Of a stretch of DNA of 64,000 nucleotides, positions 32,313 to 43,205 are shown piece after piece. The stretch spans positions 836,120,136 through 836,184,135 of the forward strand of contig NC_081411.1 in assembly GCF_030272615.1 (NCBI RefSeq). Direction: 5' to 3'. This stretch comes from Cryptomeria japonica (Eukaryota > Streptophyta > Pinopsida > Cupressales > Cupressaceae). Below the pieces are notes generated by a model that saw nothing but the letters and a program-made list of their open reading frames with translations, did not search any database and was not told where the DNA came from. Position numbers and translations under genes: made by a program. Positions within the stretch are counted from its first letter, which is position 1, and every line of letters starts with the position of its first letter.

Positions 32313-33285
32313 TTCCTAGAAATGTTCCTTCTTCTCTTTTCTGGTCAAACTTTCCATTTCTATCATGTTTGTGAACATAGCATCTACTTCCAAAGATTTT
32401 TAAGTAACTTACATTAGGTTTCTTGTCATACTAGATCTCATATGGTGTCTTCAAAGTTCCTTTCTTCAGTTGTACTCGGTTCAGGGTGTAAACTGTTGTG
32501 CTTATTGCTTCTCTCCAAAATGTTTGTGGCAATTTATTTTCAATCATCAGGGTTCTAGTACAATCCACAATAGATCTATTTCTTCTCTCAGCAATTCCAT
32601 TTTGTTGTGGAGTTCTCAGTGCAGAGACTTGTCTTTTTATACCATGATCATTGCAAAATAAGATGAATTCATCAGATGTGAACTCTCCTCCTCTATCTAA
32701 TCTAAGACATTTCAGTTGTTTTCCTATTTCATTTTCAACTCTTGCCTTGTACCATTTAAACATTTGAAAAGCTTCTGATTTTTCTTTTAAAAACATTACT
32801 AACATCATCTTTGAATAATCATCCACAAATAATATGAAATATTTATCACCATAATAACTTTGAACTTTCATAGGACCACAAAGATCAGCGTGCACAACAT
32901 CTAAAATTCCCTTAGAAGTATAGTACTTACTTGTAAAGCTTGATCTTGTCATTTTACCCATCTGGCTTCCTCGGCACATAGCATTCTCAGGTTTTTCCAA
33001 ACTCGGTAGACCTCTTACTCGGTGCTTCTTGCTTATCTTGATCAGATTATCAAAATTTACATGACAAAACCTTTTATGCCATAACCAGGTATCATCTATC
33101 TTTGCATACAAACACTTGTTCTGAGTTGAGTCAAGGTGAAATGTGTTACCTTTTGTTTGTGTCCCGGTAGCAGCTAACTTTCCATGCTTGTCATGAACTT
33201 TGACAATTCCTTTCTGAAATTCTATTCAGTAACCTATGTTGTTTAGTTGTGCTACACTCAACAAATTGTATTTCAAACCTTCAAC
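32313..33285 (-). pseudogene. Element D integrase region (minus strand, truncated)
   Basis: Read on the minus strand, protease-end sequence (VEGLKYNLLSVAQLNN) leads into the frame 33111-32431. WLWHKRFCHVNFDN and CRGSQMGKM form the zinc site, with its second Cys changed to Ser. HADLCGPMKVQSYY, FVDDYSKMM and RGGEFTSDEF carry the DDE residues, and QQNGIAERRNRSI follows. A TAG replaces a Trp codon near 33287. The sequence ends at about 32313, just after the GTFLG motif of the integrase C-terminal region, where B LTR sequence starts. RT and RNase H are therefore missing from this strand. Confidence 0.85.
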
Positions 33286-34569
33286 CTAATAAACATCATT
33301 GCATTTTGCATTGTCAAGAAGTTTTATAGATCCTTTACCTTTTACCAGACATGGTGCATCATTACCAAATCTTACATAGCCTCCATCATAATCTTTTAAT
33401 GTAACAAATTTATGTTTATCACTTGTCATGTGATGTGAGCATCCACTATCTATGATCCAAGAATCATTAGTATTTATGTGAGATATTAGGGCTTTTTCTT
33501 CATACCTTTCTTCATCTGATCCATCTTTGATAGCCACATAAAATACTTCTTCTGTATCAGTTTCATCTGATTTATCATCATTGGATTCCTCATCAGCTAT
33601 TAAGAATGACTTTCTATCTCTTCTTCTGAAGTCTCGATGTCCTTTGTAATGATTATCTTTTTGTTTGTCATCTTGGTAATCTTTCTTTTCAGTAGATTCT
33701 TTGTCAGGACAATTGAAACATTTCAAAGGTAGTTTTCTTTTATACTTACCTTTGCCTCTTTGTAACCTTCTGGCTAATAGTGCTTCAAACTCTTCTTGCT
33801 TTCTGATTTCCTCATACAGTTTGTGCAGTTTTTCCATGTTCTTGTGAAATATTTCACTTGCTCCACTGTGATCCCCTTCAGTGTACTTTCTCATTCTATC
33901 AGTGTAATCATCAGATTCACCAATATGAAAAGAACTAAATGCAAATTGAACTTTATTTACCGAAGACCCACTGTTATCAAAATTACTTAACTCAAATGCA
34001 TGTAGCTTACCAATAGTAGCATCCAAAGAAACCGGCATATTGGGTACAGACCTCAATTCATTGATTGCAGAGACTCGGATTGCATAAGCTGGTAGAAGGG
34101 TTCTTAACAACTTACTTGTTATATCCTTTTCTTCAATAGTTCCACCTGCTCCTTTGATTTGATTGACAATCTTCTTTAGTCTTGTACTATATTGGGTTAT
34201 GTTCTCACCTTCATTCATCCTCATAGATTCAAGTTGTCCTCTTAGACTATCCACTTTTGCTCTTTGAACATGTTCAACACCATCATACATAGATATGAGC
34301 TTGTCCCACATTGCCTTTGCATCATTGCAGCTTTCTAGATCATTAAACTCTGAGCCGGTCAATGCAGATGTTATTTCAATCATTGCTTGAATATGTTCTT
34401 GATTTTTCTTTATCTCTTCCATTGTCAATGGATAGATGCTTAGTGTAATGAAATCATTCTCCAGATAATATACAACATATTCTCCAACTCCTGATAGGTG
34501 CAGCTTCATCCTTTTCTGCCATGTAGAGAAACTTGACTTGTTTAGCTTCGGTGCATCCCTCTTATACAT
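33286..34569 (-). CDS. gag: Element D gag-protease ORF (427 residues)
   Basis: This is the longest intact copia gag frame here, starting MYKRDAPKLNKSSFSTWQKR. It covers the gag core (DAKAMWDKLISMYDGVEHVQ and LLRTLLPAYAIRVSAINELR), a Lys-rich linker (RGKGKYKRKLPLKCFNC), an acidic stretch (DEESNDDKSDETDTEE) and an intact protease site, WIIDSGCSHHMTSDKHKF. Compared with E the CCHC knuckle is half deleted: CFNC is followed at once by PDKES, an in-frame loss of ten residues. The frame ends at a TAG replacing Trp. The hAT-like insertion at 34576-35442 separates the ATG from the 5' leader. RNA packaging is doubtful without the knuckle. Confidence 0.8.
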   Translation of the reverse strand: MYKRDAPKLNKSSFSTWQKRMKLHLSGVGEYVVYYLENDFITLSIYPLTMEEIKKNQEHIQAMIEITSALTGSEFNDLESCNDAKAMWDKLISMYDGVEHVQRAKVDSLRGQLESMRMNEGENITQYSTRLKKIVNQIKGAGGTIEEKDITSKLLRTLLPAYAIRVSAINELRSVPNMPVSLDATIGKLHAFELSNFDNSGSSVNKVQFAFSSFHIGESDDYTDRMRKYTEGDHSGASEIFHKNMEKLHKLYEEIRKQEEFEALLARRLQRGKGKYKRKLPLKCFNCPDKESTEKKDYQDDKQKDNHYKGHRDFRRRDRKSFLIADEESNDDKSDETDTEEVFYVAIKDGSDEERYEEKALISHINTNDSWIIDSGCSHHMTSDKHKFVTLKDYDGGYVRFGNDAPCLVKGKGSIKLLDNAKCNDVY

Positions 34570-35450
34570 CTTTGGCAGTGATTTTTTTAGTGGCTAATAT
34601 TCGCCAATTGGCTATTTTTTGAAATTTGGGAATCAAAATTTGGCTATTAAGTACAACTTTTAAGGTGACCCTAATCGCCACATTTTTACAAATTTTTATT
34701 TTAGTGTTATTCAAATTGCCAGAGAATTTATTTTATTAATTTTTTTAACTCAAAGATTTGCCACAATATTTTATGCATGATTAGATCAGATTCATCAATA
34801 TTATATAATTTATTATAGAAATCTAAATTAATTCGCCAATAATATATCATAATTATTAGTTACTTTAGGGTTATCAACAATATTTAGTTGCCACTATCGA
34901 TTTAAAATATAAGCTAATGATCTTCATTTGTATTCCACAAGTTAAATTGTACCTACAAGTAGTAATGCTCGAGGGGGTTGAAATTGCTTTTGAATTGTTG
35001 ACCTCAATGAAAATCAATGGCCTAAAAGAAATTATTGGCCCCATGAGTATTACAAATTGTTGGTACATCTTATCTCACAAAATACAAAGAGGGTTATCAG
35101 ATTAATTTAAACTAATGGTGAAAACTAAATAAAGTAGAGTCTACCCCTTAAACTCATTAATGTTTTCCACCTTTAGGCCTCTACTTTTCTATAAAAAAAC
35201 TATTTTTTTTAAATGAAAGGATTTGCAATAGTAATTAATGCATACTCCTATTATTTTCTAAGATTCGCCAATATTTTCTACCAAAAAAAAAGATATAAAA
35301 AATTTCGCCAATAAAATTAATATTTTTTATTTAAAAAAGGAAAGATTCGCCAATAATAATAATTTTTTAAAAAATTTAAAATTAAATATTCGCCAAGATT
35401 TTAAACAATTTTTTGAGAGGGGGTTTCTTAAAGTTATCACTTATCTTTGG
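34568..35450. mobile_element. Non-autonomous hAT-like DNA transposon with 8-bp TSD
   Basis: ATCTTTGG flanks the insertion at 34568-34575 and 35443-35450. The 867-bp element (34576-35442) starts CAGTGATTTTTTTAG and ends with the imperfect complement CTTAAAGTTATCACTT. An 8-bp TSD with CAGTG-type ends is the hAT pattern. No transposase is encoded. The interior has at least seven copies of ATTCGCCAA-like words near both ends (for example about 34599, 34831, 35272, 35303, 35345, 35388), plausible subterminal binding sites. The D sequence on either side joins cleanly once the element is removed. Confidence 0.8.
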
Positions 35451-35495
35451 ATCTTTGCCTCAAGTGCCTTTAAACTTTTCCTTCTAGAGTCCAAA

Positions 35496-35507
35496 GCTCT
35501 GATACCA
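35496..35507 (-). promoter_or_regulatory. Primer-binding site of D
   Basis: TGGTATCAGAGC on the minus strand lies 2 bp inside the LTR, complementary to the plant initiator tRNA-Met 3' end. Confidence 0.9.
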
Positions 35508-35509
35508 AT

Positions 35510-37001
35510 TGATAGTTCTGATACTTAATGTTAAGTACAGATGGCAAGCTAACAAGATGAGAGGGGGGCTGAGTCATACAAACTTAATCTTCCATAAAAA
35601 CAACAGATTCAACCTCGGTAACATATACTTCAGTAATATAACCAAAACTACTAGACATGCAAACTCAAAAGCATATAAACATCATAACACTCATAACATC
35701 AGATTTAACGTGGAAACCCAAATAGGGAAAAACCACTTTGGGATTTTGGACCCACTAAGAAATATACTCTTCTAGAGTATGCTCGGTTAAAAGCAAATCC
35801 TGTTAAAGATTACAAACACATTGCTAGATGTGACCCTGTTAAGGGATTTCCCTGAGATTTGTTGGGATCTTCACCTTGTTAGAAGTGACCTTGTTAAAGG
35901 ATTTCAAACACTCAATCAGAATGTCACCTTGCTAGAGGGTTTTACAATTAAGACTGTTAAGTCCACTCGGTTAAGAGATTTTCTGTCACTTCACAAAATA
36001 ACAGTAATAAAAATCTATCTACAACTTCACATCTAAAATGCTAAAGCAGATTTTTATTTTCTCAATACAATAGGACTTATCTTGTCCATCTACTGGGCTC
36101 TATACTATGTTATTCAAAGAGGTCTTCAAGCTTCCATGCTCGGTAATCACTATGTAGCATCCCTTTGCATACACTTGCCCACATACATTGTTTATCAATA
36201 GTTCCTTATTTATAAACAATTTGCCAACTGCTGAATCTCCTTGATCACATTTCCCATGATCAATCATAGCCATCAGATCTTCAAACTTGACTAGGTTCAA
36301 TGTATCCTTCGATCTGAAAATGTTTTACCCCACCTTGGAACTTGCATTCATTTCTTGGAACTTATGCTAGGGTATTGCGGTTCAATCTAAGTTATAGATC
36401 TTCCTGTCGATCTTCCTTTGCCATAGATTCTTAACAAACTTCATTCACGACATACCAATCAGCTTCCTTCATTAAATAATGCTTTTATTCATTCAATGCA
36501 TTTTGTTATTACTCGGTTGTAACTCGGTAAATACTAAACTTCACTCGGTAGACATTCTGCCTTCATTAATCGATAGTGATAACCTTAGGGTTTATCGACC
36601 AGGTTCCTTAGGGTTTACCGACTAGGTTCTTTGCTCAGTAACATAGTATAGTATCAACCTTACAATCAACAACATATGTAGGATATCAAAACAATCTAAA
36701 CATCATGATCTCATCATTGTCTAACTCAGTAATAGTTGCCCATTGAATAACTTATTCCTTCCCTTATTCATCACATTCTTTCTGTGTCATTTACCGACAT
36801 CTTTATACTCACCAAATCATACTTCTTAAGATATGGCAACATCATACTGAATTAGAAAATCAATTTCTTGACATCAATGACAAAATAATAATATTAAGAC
36901 AGTAAACATCCTTAATCAATTATATCCATAATCATCAACAACCTTCTCAATATCCTTATTGAAATGCCAACAATCTCTTTTTGTCTGTTATAATGCCAAC
37001 A
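35510..37001 (-). repeat. 5' LTR of element D (minus orientation)
   Basis: On the minus strand it begins TGTTGGCATTATAACAGAC at 37001 and ends AGAACTATCA at 35510. It is nearly identical to 28423-29942 but oriented the opposite way. Confidence 0.9.
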
Positions 37002-37006
37002 CATTT
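37002..37006 (-). repeat. TSD of D (AAATG on minus strand), second copy
   Basis: CATTT on the plus strand is the complement of the AAATG found at 29943-29947. Confidence 0.8.
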
Positions 37007-38506
37007 GTGAAAATTTATGTTGCTGGTTCAGAGTCTATATACCTTGAAGTTCCTCTGAATTGTTCATCAATCTTTACATTTGTACTTTCAACAATTTTCT
37101 GCAATCTTTTGTTAAAACATCTATATGCCTTCCTCTTAGATGAATAACCAAGAAATATTCCTTCATCACTTCTAGGATCAAATTTTCCAATATACTCATC
37201 TCTTCTGATATAACATTTACTTCCAAAAATTCTAAAATATTTAAGAGTAGGAGTAATACCAAACCATAGTTCATGAGGGGTCTTACCGGTTTCAACTTTG
37301 AAGTGAACTTTGTTGAATGTATAGACTGTTGTACTAATTGCCTCTCTCCAATATACATGTGGTAGGTTTGCTTCTAATAACATACTTCTTGTTGCATCTA
37401 AGATAGTTCTATTTTACCTTTCAACGACTCCATTCTAATGTGGTGTTCGAGGTGCTGATAGCTGTCTTTTGATTCCATTTACTTCACAAAATGTATTAAA
37501 TTTATTAGATGTAAATTCTCCTCCTTGATCTGTTCTTAGACATTTGATTTTCTTACCATTTTCATTTTCTACCATTGCTTTGAATAGTTTAAACTTTCCA
37601 AGTGCTTCTGATTTTTCTCTGAGAAAAGTAACCCTACACATTCTAGAATAGTCATCAATGATTAGCATGAAATATCTATCACCTTGTTAGCTTTTAGTTC
37701 TAGCTGGACCACATAAATCGGTATGAATTAAATCAAAAGCATTATTGGATTTTTCTAGAATACTTTTGAAACTAGCTCTAACTTGTTTTCCAAATTGACA
37801 TTCCTTACATACTGTATTGTGAGGTTTGACATTTTTAGGTAAATCTCTAACTGCCTTAATAGTGTTGATTTTCACCATGCAATCAAAGTTTACTTGACAG
37901 AGTCTCTTATGCCATAGCCAACTTTCATCAATATGTGCAATCAAGCATGTCTTTTCACTGTTATTCAAATGAAAGGTATTTCTTCTAGTCTGATTACCGG
38001 TTGCAATTTCCAAACCAGTTCTATTCATGATTTTCCATTTTCCATTTTTGAATTGTAACTAAAATCCTTTCTCAACTAGTTGACCAACACTCAAAAGATT
38101 ATGTTTTAATCCTTCAACATAGTAAACATTATCAGTATTATGCTTACCATCAAGAGATATTGTACCCTTACCTTTGATCAAACAAGCTTTGCCATCTCCA
38201 AATCTCACTAAGCCTCCATTGTATTCTTGAAAGTTCAAGAATTTACCTTTGTCTCCTGACATATGATGTGAGCATCCTAAATCAACGATCCACTCATCCT
38301 TTACTTCAACTTTAGCTACCAAGACATGTTCTACCCGTTGAGCAGTAGATGCTGATTGATCTTTAGTTATAGCAACAAAAACTCATCCATTGTCTGCCGG
38401 ATCCTCATCAGAATCATCAATCACTCCTTCATCAACAATGTAACAAGTTTTGTCTTTATTCTTCTTAAATATGTATATCTAATATTCAGGGTTAGGCTTG
38501 TTTGTT

Positions 38507-38511
38507 CTTCT
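38507..38511 (+). repeat. Left TSD of E (CTTCT)
   Basis: It matches 57206-57210 exactly and flanks the 5' LTR of E. Confidence 0.85.
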
Positions 38512-38598
38512 TGTTAGCATTTGGCATTATAACAGACAATGGAAGATTGTTGGCATTTCAATAAGGATATTGAGAAGGTTGTTGATGATTATGGATAT
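38512..38598 (+). repeat. E 5' LTR, first 87 bp
   Basis: It starts TGTTAGCATTTGGCATTAT, as does the 3' LTR at 55672. It stops at GATTATGGATAT, where F begins. Confidence 0.9.
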
Positions 38599-41500
38599 TG
38601 TTGGGACTCATCAAAATTGAGTCAAGTTTAGAGGCCCATTTCAAAAATTTGCTTTGCATACCTAAATGAGTCAATTTGAAGGGCCTAGTTTGCGAGAGGG
38701 TAAACTGGAGCCAGTTGATCTTCAGAGGGTAAGGCTCGGGATTCATGTCCTACAAATTTCATTTGGCATATGAAATGATGTGAAACTTTCAGAATTCAGT
38801 TTGGATAAGTTTATGAGGTACCCATTTTGAGGGGTGAGTTGGAAGTGCATTTTAGGCACAAATGCTGATTTTATTGAGTAGCCTTCTTTGAGCGATTACA
38901 TCTTTTGCCCTGTTGATTGTCATGATGAAATTCAAATTGGATTCAATCCTATGCATAAATGTGAGTCAGCCTACAAAATTTAAAGTTCTAACAAATCCAT
39001 TTGCTCAGTTTTCATAGCCAAATCCATTTGCAATTTGTGTGTTTTGGCAAGTCCCTATTTCGACAGCTAGTCGGAGCCCTGTTTCGCATAAGTGTAAAAT
39101 TTGCCCCAGTAAGCGTCATGTCAGAATGTTTGCTCTAGGTTATTACTGGTATAAATGATGAGATACATTTAAAATTTCAAGCCTTTATCAATCCGTTTGA
39201 TCGGTTTTCAAAAGGATTCATTTAGCCATCATTTTCAGTTATCCGCACTTCCATTGCTATATCAGTTAATGTAGCCATTTTTGTGAACGCACCGTTTGCA
39301 TCCTGTCAGCTTGGTGATCAAACTGAGAATTCAAAGATTTAATATGTACTTTAAGGTACCTATGTTTCGAATTTGAGGACCCACGGAGGTCGTTTGATAT
39401 TTTTAAGAAAGGCGTCATGTGTTGCCAGGACATTGGCTTCATCAGGTCCGCAGTGTTGACAAAGCCAGTTGGGCATTTTCAAAAATTAATATCTCTTCAC
39501 TCACGAATCATCTTGAGAAACTATCTGGTAGAAGTCATCCTTGTATATCAGAGTACACGTCTGTCAGATAGCGAGTTCCAGAAAGGTGTTTTGATAGGTT
39601 TGAAAATTACGTCTTCGCGATTAAATGCGAAAATTGTGGCGTAATCACTTGAAGGTTGTAAAATGCGGACTAATGATCTGAAAATGATGCCGATCATTTC
39701 CAGAGGTGTGTTTAAAGTTCCTGAAGCATTCCAAAGGTCAGTTGCATGAAAACGAAAAAAAAATTTAGTCAGACCCACTTTGGGGCCCGACTTGGCCGGC
39801 CACTACATGTTTTTTTTTTCAGGCAAAGCTTTGAATTGTTGTTTTAAATCATATGTCATATGATTTAATAATAAAAGAGAAAAATTTAGAGGAATAACGA
39901 GCAAACAAGAGGAGGAGAGGAACTAGAAAGAACAAATGAATCTTGTTCATCTATTGACCGATGGAAGGCTCCACCAGATGCATCGCCAAGTCAAAATGGT
40001 AGCAATATCCGTCTCCATGGTGGTTAACCCAAGCATGTACAAATAAAGCAAATGCAATAATAGCAGATGTAGCTGCATTTGAGGTGAATTATGGAAGAAA
40101 TTCAATATTTTTTTAAAGCTTTCAAAATTTGCTTTTGGCTGATGTAAAGCCCAGACTTTACAATCTTTTAGCATACTCCTCTCCCCAAGTGGAAATTAAT
40201 GAAGCCCCTATATCGAGAGTGGGGAGGTTTAAAACAAAAATACAATTACCTGGTGTAAAGCCCAACTCTATTGCCTTTTGCCAGTCCTCCCTCCTTCACG
40301 AGAGGTGAGTGAAACTTAAAAAAATTAAAAAATGAAACTTCCAGCCAATGCAAACAGCAGTTTGACTATTTGCATGGAGTTTTTGGCGGGGGAAATTTGA
40401 AATCAAATGCAATGCCAGCAATGTCTTCTAGTGTGGCTGGTAAAAGGAAAGTTATAGAAACCTTCAAGCAAATTAAATGGTGGAGGAGCAGCGCTGGAGT
40501 TTTGAGAAAATGCAAACAAAGACAAATTAATGCCAATGTGGAGTGGGCATTTTGTTTTATAAACAACAGTCACATGCAAATTCCAAAGCTCACGTGGTGT
40601 GGCATGTAAAGGGGCATCTTGAGAGATGTTAGCAGCAGCATTAAACTTCAAATTAAATCCAAACTTCGTTCCATTTTGCCAACACTCCCTCTCTGCTATA
40701 ACTGTTGAAAAGACCATAGAAAACATTAAACAAAATGCAAACAACAGCATCCTCCCTCCACGTGAGCCCTCCAAGCGAGTGCAGATGGCGTGAAATAAGA
40801 AGAAGGAACTTTCAAGTTTCAGTAGACCCAATTGGCAGCCATTAAAACCTAGAAAGAAAGCTTCAAAATACAGGTAGAAGCAAAATAGCAATATCCCACA
40901 TTGACTATGGAAGGGAATTTTATAATGTTTAAAAGCAAAAACAAACTCATCTATAATAACTAAGCCATAAAGGCTTTTGATGGATGCTGCCTATGGGTGC
41001 CCAAGGCAAGCCCACGCACAAGCATGGATCCCGAGGTGATGGAGGAGGTGATTGAGCGGTTCCCAAGTGGACCCCATGTAGGCACACTTCCCGAGGCAGA
41101 CAGGCAAAATTTTGCAAAGAAAGGCCAAGTTAACGAGTGAGCAGGTTCAAGATGGATCAACGGTGCACGCAGTTTCGCGAAGGCAAGATGCACGCCCATT
41201 AGAGCCTGCGAAATGGTGTAATTAAAATGGTGAAAATGCAGCAGGTTAACTAGTGAGCATGTTAGATCAAAATCAACGGCTTGCGCAATTTCGCGACCCA
41301 AAGATGCATGCTCGTTAAACCCCGCGAAATGGCGAAGTCCAGGTAGTGTACATGTGGTGGGTAGAGTCAGATGTCCAGCAGGCGGGCCCGGTGAGGTGGC
41401 GCCTGGGTGGTGATGACATGGCGCTTAGGTGGTGTACACGTGGCAGCCAAGTGGTAGTGAGAAAGCAGATGACATAGCAGTGATGAAGTGTCATCCCAGG

Positions 41501-42753
41501 TGGCGTCCGGTCAACTCTATCAACCAATCGGAGGCCGCCACGTGGCAAGGCGTCAGAGCACATTCAGAGCAAAAAATCAAAATTAAAATTGTAAATGATA
41601 TAGTTTAAACTATGGAGAAATTCGAAAAATTTAAATGATGGGTCCATGTTGAGGATTAATTCGCCTAGGGCTCAATTTTTGGCCAAAGTATAAAGTGTTA
41701 TATGTTTTCAGAAAGCTCTTGGAGTGAGAAATTCGATTATGGGGTTAATTTTGACAAATGTGGGATATTTTGGAAGAAGTTTCCATGGGAGTGAAATTCA
41801 GTTAGAGAGGAGACACCTGGCAATTCAGTTGCAGATTTGATTTTCTTCCCTCCTCTTTTTATTCCCAATTCTTCTCAGTTGTAATGGTTCAAGAAATTTG
41901 GAGAATGGCTCCATTTTTTCATGGCTTCCAATTCTGAGTATTCTTCAAGATTGTATAGAGCAGGGCTATCCTTTTAGTAATGGAGTTCAATTCCTTGATA
42001 TAGGTGTTCTTAGTTGCAGGTTCTTGTGTATGTAAGGCATGCAAAAATTCACACAGAAGTTGTCTCTGGATTTGTATTTTCATTATATTCAATATCAAAT
42101 CCTCAAGGAGGCTAAGATTTGTTATCTCAAGGAGGTAATTGTGATTGTTTGCAGGGATTCTTCAAGGAAGAATTTAAATTCTGTAATAGATCACGAATAA
42201 TGGAATATAGTTTCTAGATTTGATATTTTTTGTTAATGAGCTGAGTAATGCATTTATGCAAGGCATTAAATGCATGAATATTTAGTAATGAAGATGGATT
42301 TGAAGTATAACCTTTCATTTATAGTTTAATGAGTGACTCTATTGCCCTTGGATAAGGCATTGGTCTTGCAAGTTTGGGGATGTTTTTCAGATCAAGCAAT
42401 TTAAAAGATAAATCTATCTCCCTTTATGTTTAGGGGTTAATGTTCTATCCTTCCAAAGCTCTATTTCACCTATTATTTGTATAAGATCTAGCCCATTTGT
42501 ATCTGTTACCTAATTTGGTGAGCTTGTGGAATGGTTTGTCTGCTTATTGTTGATGCAGTCTTATGTTTATGATTGCTGTATTTAATGCATCAAAAGGGTG
42601 TCCCCTCCTAGGTCTAGCAGAACCTAAGGTGCGGGAGGATCATTAGGATCCTATGTTATGTTGTCCAAGCCCTGAGGTGTTTCATTGATTGAGATTGGCT
42701 ATCTCATAGATAGATTTGCAGGTGTCTTGGGTTATCACTTTTGGTGAACAACA
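38599..42753 (+). repeat. 5' LTR of F (4.15 kb)
   Basis: It has TG...CA ends. The interior mixes AT-rich DNA with a GC-richer block near 41030-41560. Open frames on the minus strand (40403-40891, 40960-41301) have no recognised domain. Confidence 0.9.
41430..41700 (+). promoter_or_regulatory. Possible F LTR promoter: G-boxes, CCAAT, TATA
   Basis: CACGTGGC (G-box/ABRE core) occurs at 41437-41444 and 41539-41546, CCAATC lies just before the second copy, and TATAAAG is at 41689-41695. The same order is kept in the 3' LTR (48187, 48274, 48289, 48439). The arrangement fits an LTR promoter, but no transcription start can be seen from sequence alone. Confidence 0.35.
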
Positions 42754-43205
42754 AAAATGGTGACTCTATTGGGGAGTAAATGAACTGTCAAGAGCCTCTG
42801 GTTAAGTAAGAATTAATTCATATAAGGTTGAGATTATACCATCCGAGTCACCACAACAAAAATGGCGACTCTGTTGGGGAAGTGTTATAATAACCCATGT
42901 TGAATTGAATCCCAGAGTTGTGCCATATCCATTTGAGGAAAGAGTCATAAAAGTATTATAAATCTGAAAGCATTTTCAGATCTGTAGTGATGTGCCTAGT
43001 AGTGTTATGTGCCAAGTGTGTAAAACTTGTTGTCCTTTTATCTTTGTGTGAGTTCAGATCTATTCATGTTCTACAAATGATTTTATAAATTCTCACAACA
43101 GTGAGTGGCGACTCTGAAAGATCTCTGCACCAGTGTTCATTGTGGTAAAAGTTTTCAAATATTTGGTGAACTTACATAAAAAATTTAGCAGCTGCTTGGG
43201 GTTTT
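42754..43205 (+). other. F leader with repeated primer-site-like motif
   Basis: TGGTGACTCTATTGGGGA at 42758-42775 sits 4 bp after the LTR, where a primer-binding site belongs. A nearly identical TGGCGACTCTGTTGGGGA recurs at 42863-42880, again after an ACAACAAAAA run. The core TGGCGACTCT appears once more near 43107. I cannot assign the tRNA with confidence. Confidence 0.6.

Larger units (their letters stand above)
37002..38511 (-). pseudogene. Element B gag end, protease and integrase (minus strand)
   Basis: From 38511 the minus strand reads the end of gag, then the protease site WIVDLGCSHHMSGDKGKF (D-S-G replaced by D-L-G) and LKHNLLSVGQLVEKGF. After a stop come WLWHKRLCQVNFDCM and VCKECQFGKQ (zinc site), HTDLCGPARTKS, IIDDYSRMCRV, DQGGEFTSNKF and WREAISTTVYTFNKV. 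FGSKCYIRRDEYIGKFDPRS and GIFLGYSSKRKAYRCFNKRL end the integrase. Frames 38322-38059, 38028-37687, 37668-37435 and 37383-37015 are separated by single stops. The sequence ends at the D TSD in the linker before RVT_2, and its continuation is the inverted piece at 29943. Confidence 0.85.

Noticed and set aside
40403-40891. A 162-residue minus-strand frame in the F LTR with a signal-peptide-like start, repeated at 47179-47607.
   Set aside because: It is present twice only because LTRs are repeated. The plus strand is also open there, and it has no known motif.
41315-41563. A GC-rich minus-strand frame in the F LTR (and 47736-48200 in the other).
   Set aside because: It reflects the GC-richer promoter-like block; the sequence is full of short repeats and has no domain.
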